From NCBI RefSeq assembly GCF_003369915.1, contig NC_046673.1, positions 23,737,718-23,801,717 of the forward strand: a stretch of 64,000 nt of DNA, read 5' to 3'. Source of the DNA: Drosophila miranda (Eukaryota > Arthropoda > Insecta > Diptera > Drosophilidae). The position numbers and the translations under genes are program-made. A model generated the notes under the pieces. It ran no database searches. It was not told where the DNA came from and was given only the letters and a program-made list of their open reading frames with translations. Of the stretch, positions 47,970 to 59,665 are shown piece after piece (position 1 is the stretch's first letter; every line of letters starts with the position of its first letter).

Positions 47970-50497
47970 AAAAAGTTTCCTCCAGTGCTGGGTAATGCGC
48001 TTCGATGTTCGATAAAAGCTCGACTCCGAATAACGGCATAAAGAGGGTTGTAAACAATGCAACCGGATGCACGTGCAAGCTGCCACGCGATGCAGCATTT
48101 TGCAAGCAGCGAATATTCTATGCCAGCAGTGCCGGGGAAAAGCATGCAGTGGGAGCACATCACACCGTCAGAGAAACGATAGATTCACACTCTCTGAAAT
48201 AATTTTCGGGCTTCATGGAGCAGTGTTGGTTAGCGCATGCTTTGTAGTCGGCATGCTCTTTGCCTGGCCGGTGGCTTGCAATACCTTAATATCCCATGGT
48301 GGCCAACAGAAGTTGCATCACGTACGGCTCTTCCGCCTAGGTGGCGACGACCACCAAATCCAGTATCTGTATCTGGTCGTGGCCCAGGCTGTAGTGGCCG
48401 GACTCCATCACAAGCTTTTCGAATCCCAAACCATGTGCGACAGTAATAGAAGGAAATGATGATTTTCCACCAATTTTCCACCATTTGCGCAGGAAAAGAG
48501 TGTGGGCTTACTTGCTCAAGAAATGCATTTTCTTCTCCAGAATATATTCTTATACATCCCCACTCTCAATTTCTTAATCCTCAAACAATCATTGAAAATA
48601 AATCTAAAATTCAATTTCTTTTCTAGAAATATACAAAAATAAATTAAAAAAGATTTTCGAAAAATGATATCTTTTTTTTCTAGTACCTCCTCTCCTTAAA
48701 GCCCAATCCTCAAGGAATCCTTTAGAAAAATTAAATTTGTTTTCCAGAAAATCTTAAAAATAAATTAAAAATTTTTTGTCGAATTTATTGTATTCTCTTT
48801 TTTTGTTTTGTTTTTATTTTTTTATATTTCTTATTTTGCATTTTGAAAATAGAAATTTCTAAATGCTATTTGATATACTCGTATCTCTATATATTTTCTC
48901 GATGTCTGTGGGGGGAGGGTTGGGGATAATTTAATTCGAGATTTCCGAGCAAAGAGCAGAGCAGCAATAGTCGGGGGGCGGGGGGTAATGGGGCTTTAGA
49001 CCTGCTTTAGAGCGAGATGGCGCATGAAACGAGTGAGCGGGACAGAATCTCGTAGGGGATTACAAGATCAGTACAAGAATTCTATATGGAATTTTTTCGT
49101 TTTTGGGGGGATTGTACATCATTCAAGGGGTCACGTGAGGGGAAAGGGACGACTACTACAGTGGACACTTGATTTGAGTGGAACACATTCTTATAGCCTG
49201 CAATCGAAATCTCTTTAAATCATTAATTTTTCTCTCCTTTGAGTAACAGTACAACGTTTGTCGTTTGCGTTTGTGTTTTTGTTGGTTTCCCTTTCGTTAG
49301 CTAAATAAATATTTATTTTAATCCTAAATGCTAGATAGATTTATTTTGGAACTCGTTTGTGTTTTTTTTTAGGCAGTAAAATGCAATAATAATAATAATT
49401 ATTTTAATAGAATCCCATCGATTCCAGGCGATCCCGCGTATCGTATTAATTATTATCAAACTTTACAGAGTCTTATGGAGTGTCCACTGTATTCCACTAT
49501 ATTCATTAACTATACAAAAACAAAAAATAAATAAAAAAAAAACTTTAAAGACCAAAAATATAAAAAAGGAATTTATATTTCTAGAGTTCCAATTTGTTGT
49601 AGTTTTCCTTTTCCTTTTCGTTTGCTGAATGTTTTGCTTTTTTTTGTTTGTTTTTTCGTAGTATAATCCTTCGCACAGTCCCTGCCATTAGTGTAGGCAT
49701 CAATGTAATAGTATTGTATTAGTTATAATTTTCTCATTTAAATATTTAAACTAGTTTACGGGGCTGGGAGCTGCTTATTCTAAAGTACGCGAAAAGAACA
49801 AATAAACTAAGGGGAAAAGGGTGGAAACGGGGGAGGGGCATGCTCGTTGAAATAAAAACAATAATCAAATTAATGTGAATATAAATGGATGGATAGAGCC
49901 CGTAGATCTATCTATCGTTTCTCTCTACGACACGACAAAAAAATTAGTTTAAATAGCTAATTCTTATGGTTAAGAAACACACATCTACTACTATATATAG
50001 AGGGGGGAGGGGGGTTGCTTAAAACTAAAAGACCGAAGCGCAAGACTCTTGCGTACTCTCTCGCTCGCTCGCTCTCTCTATATCTCTCTCTCACTCACTC
50101 TCCAGGAAGTTTCCATTTCCAGTTCTTGTGAAGCAAGGGACAGGAGGAGGAGGTTCCTTAAAAGTGTATTATATATCGTATCGTATATATATATATATAT
50201 ATCGTATCGTATATATATATATCGTATCGTATATATATATATCGTATCGTATATATATATATCTGTATATATATCTATTTAGATAACTGTCTCCCGATCT
50301 GCCGCTTAAACTCTAAAATTGTATGCAAAAAGAATCGTCTTCATTTCGGGTGTGGGAGCTCTCCTTCCTTGTATCCTTCATGAATCCCATTTCATCATGA
50401 GCATTTTTTCGAGTGGATGGACATGGACTCCTCCTCCTCATCCTTCTGCTGTTGCCCCCACCACGGTCACCGCCACAGCGACTGCCACCGCTCAGCC
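47970..50497. other. Non-coding: SS18-homologue 3'UTR and a possible decayed coding segment
   Basis: From 48500 to 50497 the sequence is AT-rich and probably the long 3'UTR of the minus-strand SS18 homologue; several minus-strand AATAAA words occur. Between 48190 and 48460 the GC content rises. The minus strand reads as a coding-like frame interrupted by two stops, while the plus strand has an overlapping open frame ending at 48459 (see findings). Nothing else is recognised. Confidence 0.4.
50165..50275. repeat. ATCGTATCGTATATATATAT tandem repeat
   Basis: A unit of about 22 bp (CGTATCG plus an alternating AT run) is repeated four times, followed by a degenerate copy. On the minus strand it lies in the probable 3'UTR of the SS18 homologue, about 230 nt past the stop, and its alternating AT blocks can fold back on themselves. 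Confidence 0.7.
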
Positions 50498-50805
50498 TCA
50501 TTGCGGCGGCTGATTGCTGTAGTAACCGTAGGCCCCCGTCGGTGGCGGTCCCTGGGGTGCTCCCGGCGGCGGCATTTGTGCGCCCGCCGGCCTGTAGCTC
50601 TGATAGCCCTGCGTGGGCGGATACTGGGCATAACCACCCGCCTGCGGTGGCTGATGGTACGCATGGCCGGGATAGGCACTGCCCGGCGGAGGTGGTCCGT
50701 ACGCCTGCGGCGGCGGCCCCCCATACGGCTGCGGGGCGCCAGGAGCAGGCTGATATTGATTGGGCGGCATATTAGGCGTGGCACCATTGGGCGGCGGTTG
50801 TTGCT

Positions 50806-50836
<31 letters not shown>

Positions 50837-52484
50837 GGCACTAGACTGGGGATTGGGGGGTCCACCGGTCGGTGGGGGCTGCTGCTGGGAGGTAGGAGGT
50901 CCTCCCGGAACTTGCTGCTGCTGTTGTTGCTGCTGCGGTTGCGGCGGCCCATAGCCAGTCACGCCGCCGGGCGTCGAGTAGGTGGGCTGGACCTGGGTGG
51001 GCAGCGGTGCCACCCCTGAGACGACCACTCCACCGGGTCCTCCCTGCTGCGGTTGCTGTTGGGGCGGCGGCGGCGCGTACTGCTGCTGCTGTTGCTGCTG
51101 AGAGCCTGCCCCTCCTGCCCCACCTTGCGGCACTTGCTGCTGCTGCTGTGGATTTCCTCCCACTCCTCCCGATGGCGGCGGCGTCGACTGTTGTTGGGCA
51201 TTGGGCCCGTTCGGATTGGAGCCCGCTCCACCGCCACCCGGCTGCTGTTGCTGGGGTCCCTGCGGCGGCGGCGTCTGGCTGGGCGCCGTTGTCTGGCTAT
51301 AGCCACCGGGTGGCGGCGGCGGACCCCCGGACACCACACTCGTCGGCGGCCCGCCCGGATAGCTACTGCCCGGCGGTGCGCCTCCGGCACCGACCGCCTG
51401 CTGCTGCTGCTGGTAGGCCTGGTACGGCGACTGTCCGCTGCTGTTGGGCGGAGGGGGTGGCCCATAGCCTCCACCCGGTGGCGCTCCTCCAGCCCCCGCC
51501 TGGCCGTACTGATTGGGATTTGGGGGGTACCCGGCATAGCTCATGGGTGGCGGCCCACCCGTCGAGTTCTGCGGCGGCGGCGGACCATACTGATTCACGC
51601 TCTGCGGCGGACCAGGCGGCCCACCGGGCGCTCCCACCTGCTGGCCACCTGCCGTCCCCGGCGGCGGTCCGTACATCTGTCCCGGCGGCGGTGGGGGTTG
51701 CTGACCCGGCGGCACGCCCTGCTGGCTTCCCGGCGGCGGTGCATAAACGCCCGGTGGCGGAGCCTGCTGCCCGGGTCCACCAGTGTTCGGCTGATAGCCG
51801 CCATGTCCCCCGGCCCCTGCTCCGGCTCCACCATGATGGTAGCCGGCCTGCGCTGCATTCGGGGGCCCCGGAGGCGGTGGCCCATAGCCCTGCGTCGGCG
51901 GTCCGTACGGATAGGCGCCCTGGGGCTGGTACTGGGGCTGCGTTTGCGGCGGATAACCGGGATAGTGGCCGTGCTGTTGCTGCTGCTGCTGGTAGCTCAC
52001 GCGGTACGGGGTCTGGGGCGGCGGCACTCCGCCCGGTCCGCCCTGCTGCGGTCCCTGCTGTTGTTGGGGCTGTTGCTGCTGCTGCTGCTGCTGGTTGGGG
52101 GGTTGCTGGGAGCCCTGCTGTGGCTGCTGTTGCTGCTGCTGCTGCGGCGGCTGCTGGTTCTGGCCGGGTCCTGCGAGGGGGCCATTGTTGGGCCGCTGCT
52201 GCTGCTGCTGATCTGTAAGAATATGAGGGAAGACATGAGGATCATCATCGGCCAAAGCTGGAGGCGCATCTCCCCTGGACGGCGAATACTTTACACTTAC
52301 TGGGTAGAATCGATTGCTGTGCAGGGCCCTGTCCCGGCTGGCCCCCGCCCTGGGCATTGCGGTAGATCGCCGAGGGATGCTGCTGCTGCTGGACCTGTGG
52401 CCCGGCCTGACTCACTTGCGTCACCTGCTGCTGGCCAGCGGCTGCCGCTGCTGCTGCTGCTGCCGCCGCAGCTGCGGCCGCTGC

Positions 52485-52515
<31 letters not shown>

Positions 52516-53512
52516 TGAGATTGCTGCTGAGGATTGGGTGGCATGCCGGGATGTGGCGGCTGCTGTTGCTGCTGCTGCTGGCCGCCATAGGGTGTCATTT
52601 GGACGCCGGGCTCGCTGCCATGCTGCTGCATGCCACCCATTTGCGGTGGTCCACCCGCCTGCTGGGGCTGGCCCTGGCCTGGGCCGCCCTGCTGCTGTGG
52701 CTGTTGTTGTTGTTGTTGGGGCGGCGGTAGGCCGCCCAGCATACCGTGCGGACCGGTGGGACCACCCGGCGTCTGCTGGTTGCCCTGCTGCATCGCCTGT
52801 GTCTGCAGGATGTGCGGCGGCTGTGTGTGTGTGGCAGAGAGCATTAAAAGATTGCCCCAGGCTCAGGCTCAGGCCGAGGCCGAGGCCTCTCGTCTCCAGC
52901 ACTCACCGGCAATATCTGGGAGATATTCATTGCAGGATCCGCCAGCTGGGCCAGATATACCAGATTCCTGTGCAGGGCCACATGGTAGGACATGCACTCC
53001 TGCGCCTTGCCCATGCTCTGGAAGTCCTGAATCGTCTGGATCAGGCCGCAGTTCTCGTCGAGCATCTTCTGGATCTGCGCAGAGTTGACCTGCGGCGGTC
53101 CACCGCCGACGCCGCCAAGGCCTCCGCCACCACCACCGCCGCCGCCGCCGCGTGGAGTCGATGGCGGAGTGACACCCATCATGTTGCCGCATCCACCGAC
53201 ACCGACGCCACCGCCGCCGCCACCCACACCGGTGATGATGCTACCGGGGGAGCCGGGCACTCCCATTGGCGGCACGCCGGTGATACGCTGCTGCTGCTGC
53301 ATCCCCATGGGCAGCAGCCCGCCCTGGGAGCCGAGGACGCTGCCACCGCCGCCGCCGACGCCGGGTGGCTGCTGTTGTTGTTGCTGCTGTTGCTGCTGCT
53401 GCTGCTGCAGGGACATGGCATTGGGGGGCGGTTGCTGCTGCTGCTGCTGCTGTGGTGGGGGAGGCGGTTGCTGCTGCTGCTGCGGCGGCTGCGGCGAGTA
53501 AACTGCAGACAT
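50498..53512 (-). CDS. SS18 (SYT/SSXT) homologue, BAF-complex subunit
   Basis: Exons 53512-52907, 52820-52301 and 52212-50498 join in frame to give about 946 residues. The diagnostic part is the SSXT domain near residues 145-202, ending exon 1: VNSAQIQKMLDENCGLIQTI, FQSMGKAQECMSYHVALHRN and NLVYLAQLADPAMNISQIL. It matches the human SS18 N-terminal domain that docks on BRG1/BRM. The rest is extremely low complexity: Gln runs, a 16-residue Ala run, and Pro/Gly/Tyr-rich repeats (GPPPPGS, QGYQSYRPAG) equivalent to the QPGY activation domain of SS18, but about twice the vertebrate length (418 residues in human SS18). The N-terminal 140 residues before the SSXT domain are also Q/P/G-rich, unlike vertebrate proteins where the domain is near the start. 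The melanogaster counterpart is, I believe, CG10555. The start is the first ATG in the open frame. Confidence 0.9.
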
Positions 53513-55564
53513 TTTACTGGCTGCAGTCTTCTTCTTCCGCTTGGGAGTTTTCTCCTGTTTTTCCACAATTTTAGCGGTTATTCTAAACCGGTTGGGGGAA
53601 AAAAATATAAAAAACCGATTCGTCGGTTCGCCACGGGTGTTGGGGGGCGCCCCTTTGTACGGTTTTTGATTGCCAAATGCGAGAAAAAGGGCAAAAAGGA
53701 AATTTTTTACTGTTTTTTTTGCAGTGTGCGGCTTTTTTTACACACACACACGCAGGCACGTTCGCACACACTCACCCACGCGCCGCAACACACATTAACA
53801 GACACACCACACACACGCAGGAGACACGGAAAATAATTTGTTCAAATCCTCGAGCACTTTGCACCTGTCCCTTGGCTTTTGGATTTCGTCTGAATATTGG
53901 ACGTCAGCACAATTGGCATTCAAATGGTTTTGCGCAAAGTCTGCATATTTTTCTCTTTTTCTGGCACTTTTTGCAAATTGCAAAGAACGACGCTTAAAAC
54001 GATTACACCAGGCGGCTGCTCGAAGCGATTAATCGGTTGGCTGTCATTCATACACGTACAGACGGCGCTTGGTGTCGTGCTCCGCATCGTTGCATGACGG
54101 ATATAATGGATATAATGTGGTCGAAACAAAAATCGGTTAATTATTGAAAATTTACAACTTTTGGCTACTGTAAATTCCAATATTAATGGCTAAATATGTT
54201 GGCAGACATTTCAACAGATGGGCGGTTTGGAAAATCGCATTTACTTGTTTGCGCTTGCATGACGGCCGCATCTGTTCGTGGTTGGCCGCCATCAATATGG
54301 CGCTCCCGTACGCATGTGCTGCCAACGATGCACAAATCATTTTGCAGGCCTTCGCTCAGGGCCACACTATAAATAAATAACCATAATGCTAGTATTGTAG
54401 TTTTTAATTGCGGATATTCGTAAATTGTAGCAACTTTATGTGATAATTATATCAAAAACGCTAAACAACGATAACAAATATTTTGCAGCCGGCAATCACA
54501 CAAACGGGGCCTATCGATAGCATAGTACTCTCTGCCACGGACGGTCCTCATACACTATTTTTTCACAATTATATTTTGTTGGCTGGCTTTTGGCCAAACT
54601 CTGTGTGTGTGCGCGCGTCTGTATGGATGTGTGTATACGTGTGACAGTTTATTAAACAAAAACGCTGAAAAAAATAAATAAAAAACTACGGACAAATTAT
54701 ATTTATATAATTTAAAGAGCAGCGCAACCCAAAACAGTTATGAGAAAACCTCGGCCGGGAGATTATCCAACCAAAAAGCACACACATCAAATCAAAGTGC
54801 AATAAATATGTGCAGATAATCAATCCTCCAAAATTGTTGCTCAATAGCAACTCTTAAGATATTTTTTTGATCTCCATTCCCGATTTCTGTACACTGCTGT
54901 GCTGTGCTGTGCTGTGCCGTGTGTTGGAAGTGCCAGGAAGTAGACACCACTCCAATCCAATCCAGAAGATATGCTAGTTCAGCGCTAGTGGAGTCAGGCA
55001 GAATGCATACATAGAAGTCTCGCACATATAGAGGCGGAAAAAGCGCGCTAAAATAAAAGAAGAAACTCTGTTTCTGCAGCCTTGCCCACCAAGGGGAAGA
55101 GAACGAGAGGGGAACGACACTAGGCGGCAGTCTTGTTATCGATTTTCACGCGGGTGTTCGTGTGTGGCGGGTGTGCGTGCTTGTGTGTGTGTGTGTTCAG
55201 CATAACAACAAAAATCAAAAGCGGCGTGTTATCACAAAAAAACTAAAAGCTAAAGAAACGCGAAATCATTAGCCGGCGAAGAAGAAGAAGGCCAGAAGTG
55301 AAAGAGAGCAGCAGCACATAACGTAAACCGAAAAAACGAACGGAACACCGAACCGCAAACTGATCCCTCGTCCCCTCTCTCTCCGTGCTCTCGCTCTCAC
55401 GGCAAATGCAGAAGACCGAAGCGTAACCCCATCCCATCGGTCATCGGTCATCGGCGGTCGGTCGATCGCAGTGTGTTTCCCATTCATTCAAAATTCTATT
55501 CAGAAAAATTGGTAGACATAGAAATTTGGTAAGAAGACGCTACCGGACGGAACCTTCTTACCAA
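53513..55564. promoter_or_regulatory. SS18-homologue / Dullard divergent promoter region
   Basis: No coding gene lies between the two start codons. It contains 5'UTR sequence for both genes. A perfect DRE within a 10-base palindrome (CTATCGATAG, 54511-54520) is the best core element and lies about 1.05 kb upstream of the Dullard ATG, followed by an AT-rich zone and a GTGTGTGCGCGCG tract. A second TATCGAT is at 55138-55144. Unlike the other three divergent spaces, no Motif 1/motif 6 cassette is seen. Confidence 0.45.
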
Positions 55565-56904
55565 ATGATTTCCCTTCTGCAAATGAAATTCCATGCACTT
55601 TTGTTGCTGCTATCAAAAGTCTGGACATGCATTTGTTTCATGTTCAATCGCCAAGTGCGAGCTGTAAGTATTAAGTATTATACCCCACCGAAAAAGCCTA
55701 TAGATCAAAGCCCCCCCATTCCCACTAACCTAACCCCTTGGCGATCCCCCACCCCCCAATCCACACCCCCCAATCGACACACACTGACGAAATAAGTACA
55801 ATAAATGCCACTGGAAATTGATAAGACGAGCTGGCTCTGCCCGTGCTGGCCCGTGCACAGTGAAGGATCGCTAAGGTTTACCGCACATGCCGCCCAACTA
55901 TTTGTCACTGCAGTCGGTCGCCTTATCAGTCGAAACGTTTCATCATGACGCTGCAAGAAGACCAGACCTGACCTTCGAGCATGCGCTCACGCTCACGCTA
56001 ACGCTCACCCTTGCCCTCCCACTCCCACTCCCACAACCACTACCATTCCTATCTCTCCACTCTTAGTATTGGATTTATCGAACTCTAAAATAACCGATGT
56101 CGAGTCAGAGTTGATTGTGATTAACTTTCTTAGTTTATCCAGTATCAACCGGTTAAATATGAATTGTTCCCGCTGTCTCCGGTATCGCGGCATCGGCTCA
56201 GTCTGGTGCAGCGAAAAACCCTGGTCCTGGATCTGGACGAAACCCTGATACACTCACATCACAATGCGATGCCCAGGAATACAGTGAAGCCGGGTACACC
56301 GCACGACTTCACCGTCAAGGTGACCATCGATCGGAATCCAGTGCGCTTCTTTGTGCACAAGCGGCCGCATGTGGACTACTTTCTGGATGTAGTAAGTAGT
56401 AGTAATCCTGATAACTGGCAATCGAAGCCCATTTACCATCTATCGTCTACCTCTTTACAGGTCTCACAATGGTATGATCTGGTGGTATTCACCGCCAGCA
56501 TGGAGATCTATGGAGCTGCTGTGGCGGATAAGCTGGACAATGGTCGGAACATATTGAGGAGGCGCTACTACAGACAACACTGTACGCCCGACTATGGATC
56601 GTATACCAAAGACTTGTCTGCCATATGCAGTGATTTGAATAGGGTAGGCAAACCGGATTACAGATTACGGATCTAGAGATTTGACATATATCTTACATAC
56701 ATTTATTTGCAGATATTTATAATTGACAATTCCCCGGGGGCATATCGCTGCTTCCCCAACAATGCCATACCCATCAAGAGTTGGTTCTCGGATCCCATGG
56801 ACACGGCACTGCTGTCGCTGCTGCCCATGCTGGACGCTTTGCGCTTCACCAACGATGTGCGGTCGGTGCTGTCGCGTAATCTGCATCTGCATCGCCTCTG
56901 GTAG
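55565..56904 (+). CDS. Dd: Dullard (CTDNEP1) nuclear-envelope phosphatase
   Basis: Four exons (55565-55663, 56134-56391, 56461-56643, 56713-56904), all in phase 0, give 243 residues, the family length. An N-terminal membrane helix ([19 protein letters not shown]) precedes the FCP/SCP phosphatase domain: the catalytic DLDET motif (about residues 66-70) in [16 protein letters not shown], then VFFTAS-like [16 protein letters not shown] and the second catalytic aspartates in [20 protein letters not shown]. Dullard is a Ser/Thr phosphatase of the ER/nuclear envelope that dephosphorylates lipin, controlling nuclear membrane lipid synthesis, and dampens BMP signalling. The protein appears essentially unchanged from other flies. 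Intron 1 (470 bp) is C-rich near its middle (about 55680-55800) and intron 2 is only 69 bp. It is divergent from the SS18 homologue. Confidence 0.97.
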
Positions 56905-57430
56905 CAGGTGGGATCTAGCCTAGCAGCCCTAGACCTAGCCCTAGACCTAGCCCTAGTGTGTAGTGGTCTATGAGGATCAGAGAAAGCGCGAGAACGTAAG
57001 AGAGAAAATCTACACAAGAGAAATTGACAACAACAAAAACAACAACAACAAATGGAGGTGCTGTGACACATTAACGAATTTTTTCATTATTAAAAATTGT
57101 GTTTTTGTTTTGTATATCCTTGAAGCGATAGCAAAATATTAAGGAGATCGATTCGATCCAAAATTATGATTTCTGTATGGTTATACTATATACATTTTTT
57201 TTCTTGTATTATTAAGATGCATATATATATATATTTCTAATTGTTTCTACTTAATATTAAATTGATTTTTATTGATTTTGTACATTTTTGTGTTAGTTTT
57301 GTTCGTGCGTGTATTTTCCTGTACAATATTTCATAAGCTAAAACTTAAATCAGAACCCTAACCTTAAAATCGCAGTAACATGAAGTTGAGAGCGGCAGAG
57401 CGCGCAGAATTGTCAAGATATATAGACATA

Positions 57431-57482
<52 letters not shown>

Positions 57483-59240
57483 TATATATTATTATAAATT
57501 TTTTTATAATATCTAAGGCCTCTTTCTTACAAACCACAGAGCAGTACAGTGTCGTGTCGTGTCGTGTCGTGTCCACACAATACAGATACGGATACATGTA
57601 TATGTATGATATATGATTATGAAGTTTTATACTATGGATATGTAACGCAGAGCAGAAGCAGATAATGCGAGAGAGAGAGAGAGAGAGTGGAATATGAAAC
57701 ATACCTACTATACACATACATATATATATATATATATATATTTACAATTTACAAATTAGTTGATTACGTGACTACACTATCCTGGACTACATCATTTATT
57801 GTGTGAATTATGATTAAAACAAATGTACCAATTGTATAATAGATTTATCGTATCTGTTCTGTTCTGTTCGGTTTTATATTTTATGTTTTATGTGTGTGCT
57901 TTGTGTCTTTTTGGTCAAAGGAGAGTACTCTATAATTAAGTAGGCAAGAAACAAACTATAATGTAATGCGGCAGAGCCGCACTTCAATCAGATCTGAATG
58001 CAGGCAGTAAGGCGCCGCCAAAATCACTAATTTATATATAATAATAATATAAAGCTAGAACAGAATTAGTCATATAATTGATGGGAAGCGCAGGCAAAGA
58101 ACAGAGCATCATCATCATCACATGGGGATCGGATCGGATGAGAGTTGTGCTGTGGAGCGGAGAGGAGAGTTTAGAGTATGTGTAGAGTAGAGAAACAAAT
58201 TCGAACTGCTTCCATAGTTAAAATGTTACTTTGATTGAAACATGAAGAGCAATACAACAAAAAACAAAAATCACGCAAAACAAAAGCTTGCACCCCAACA
58301 CCCCTGCCCTGCCCCTGCTCCTGCCCCAAACAACACCACCCACTCTACCTACCCCTCCTTTACAATTGTTCGTTTTTGTATTGAATTGTACATTTAAATC
58401 GAAGATTTTGTGTTTATTTGTTGCAAGGAAAAAGCGATGTTGTTTTATGTAGTTTGTAGCGAAATTTGTTAAAATAAAAACGTAAATGAATAAATGAATG
58501 AGGGAACACAAAAGTATAAAATAGAAACAACAACAAAAAAGGACATGACAAAAAATGAAAAATAAAAAAGAAAATCAATGCAAAATCAAATTAAAATTCG
58601 TTGCATGTTATTTTCTTTCATGAATTCAAATATGCCGCCTATTGGGCAACAGAACTCGTCTGCTGCATACACATACACAAAATTCAGTGCTGTAACGCGC
58701 AATAAATGCAGGCTGTGAGAGTGCTGTTAAGGCACAAAATGTGCTTCTAAGCGCAAGATGTTGAGAAATTAAGGAAATAGAGTTTACATTTATTGTCAGA
58801 CACCGATACTCTTATACCCTTACGATGCATGGCAATGTATGGAATAACAAATCTTTTATTTCAGTTGGAAATGCATTATTTAAATAAGCATGCAAATTAA
58901 AAACAAACAAACAAATAGCTTACTGTGAGATCATCAGCAAGCAATCAGTGCTAAACCATAATTCACGACTAGCTAAAGTACTCCATGCAAGGGTGTGCGG
59001 TATGTGCAGGTGCTGTTAAGCGTGGAAATTTGAGGTTATTTTCTGACAGCCGCGCACCCCTTCCGTCATTTATTGTTACAACAACAGCAACAACAAGCTA
59101 CAAAAGGTTGGGTTGCGACGAGACGAGGTATTTACGCAACGCATCACAGAGCTGGTAAGGAGCGGCCCGGGGCCCCCAAGATCATCGACAACTAGAATCA
59201 AAAAAATTGTTGCTTTCGCAGTCGCACACGCACCGCACAC
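56905..59240. other. Dullard 3'UTR and intergenic spacer
   Basis: No ORF is supported. The first ~1.7 kb is AT-rich and includes (CTAGCC) iterations just past the stop, an (AT)n tract at 57432-57490, five GTGTC repeats near 57549-57572 and another (AT)n at 57719-57742. From about 58640 the composition changes. A probable 5'UTR intron of the next gene runs from a donor near 59156 (GCTG/GTAAGG) to an acceptor at 59220 (TTTCGCAG), placing the promoter near 59000-59150. GTGCTGTTAAG words occur near 58721 and 58992. Confidence 0.5.
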
Positions 59241-59507
59241 ATGGCCACCGCAGTAGCAAAAGTTGGAAAATCGGTTCACCGCATATTCGTGGGTAACTTG
59301 CCCTGGACAGTGGGCCATCAGGAGCTACGTGGGTATTTCAAGGAATTCGGTCGCGTCCTATCGGCAAACGTCATCTTTGACAAGAAGACCGGCTGCTCCA
59401 AGGGTTACGGCTTCGTGAGCTTCAACAGTTTGACAGCACTAGAGAAAATCGAAAACGAGCAAAAGCACATACTGGAGGGGCATCATCTCAATATACAAAA
59501 GTCGTAG
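59241..59507 (+). CDS. Small RRM protein, SLIRP-like (upstream cistron)
   Basis: A single-exon ORF of 88 residues consists almost entirely of one RRM. RNP2 is IFVGNL (about residues 15-20) and RNP1 is KGYGFVSF (about 54-61); the remainder (VGHQELRGYFKEFGRVLSAN, FDKKTGCSKG) follows the canonical fold. SLIRP-type proteins bind mitochondrial mRNAs with LRPPRC and protect them from decay. Here the N-terminus (MATAVAKVGKSVHR) is short, basic and acid-free, compatible with mitochondrial import. The start context is weak (C at -3). The ORF contains only one ATG in any frame. The downstream ACBD6-like ORF begins 158 nt past its stop, and I see no promoter, splice or poly(A) signal between them. Melanogaster has the same gene order as an annotated dicistronic pair (CG33714/CG33713, from memory). 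Confidence 0.92.
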   Translation: MATAVAKVGKSVHRIFVGNLPWTVGHQELRGYFKEFGRVLSANVIFDKKTGCSKGYGFVSFNSLTALEKIENEQKHILEGHHLNIQKS

Positions 59508-59665
59508 ACAACGTAGTCGGCGACGCCACAAGCATTTTCCCCCCCAACAAAATTTTTTCTCCCACAAACCAAAAAAAATTCACAAAAGAACATAGCTATA
59601 AGGTTATCCGACAAAACTAAAAATACAATTTAACTGAGAAACAAAAGAAATATTCAATAATCATC

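Noticed and set aside
51053-53836. 927-residue open frame on the plus strand
   Set aside because: It is antisense to the SS18 homologue and stays open only because CAG/CTG and GGC/GCC repeats lack stops on both strands. The composition is Leu/Arg/Cys repeats, with no domain.
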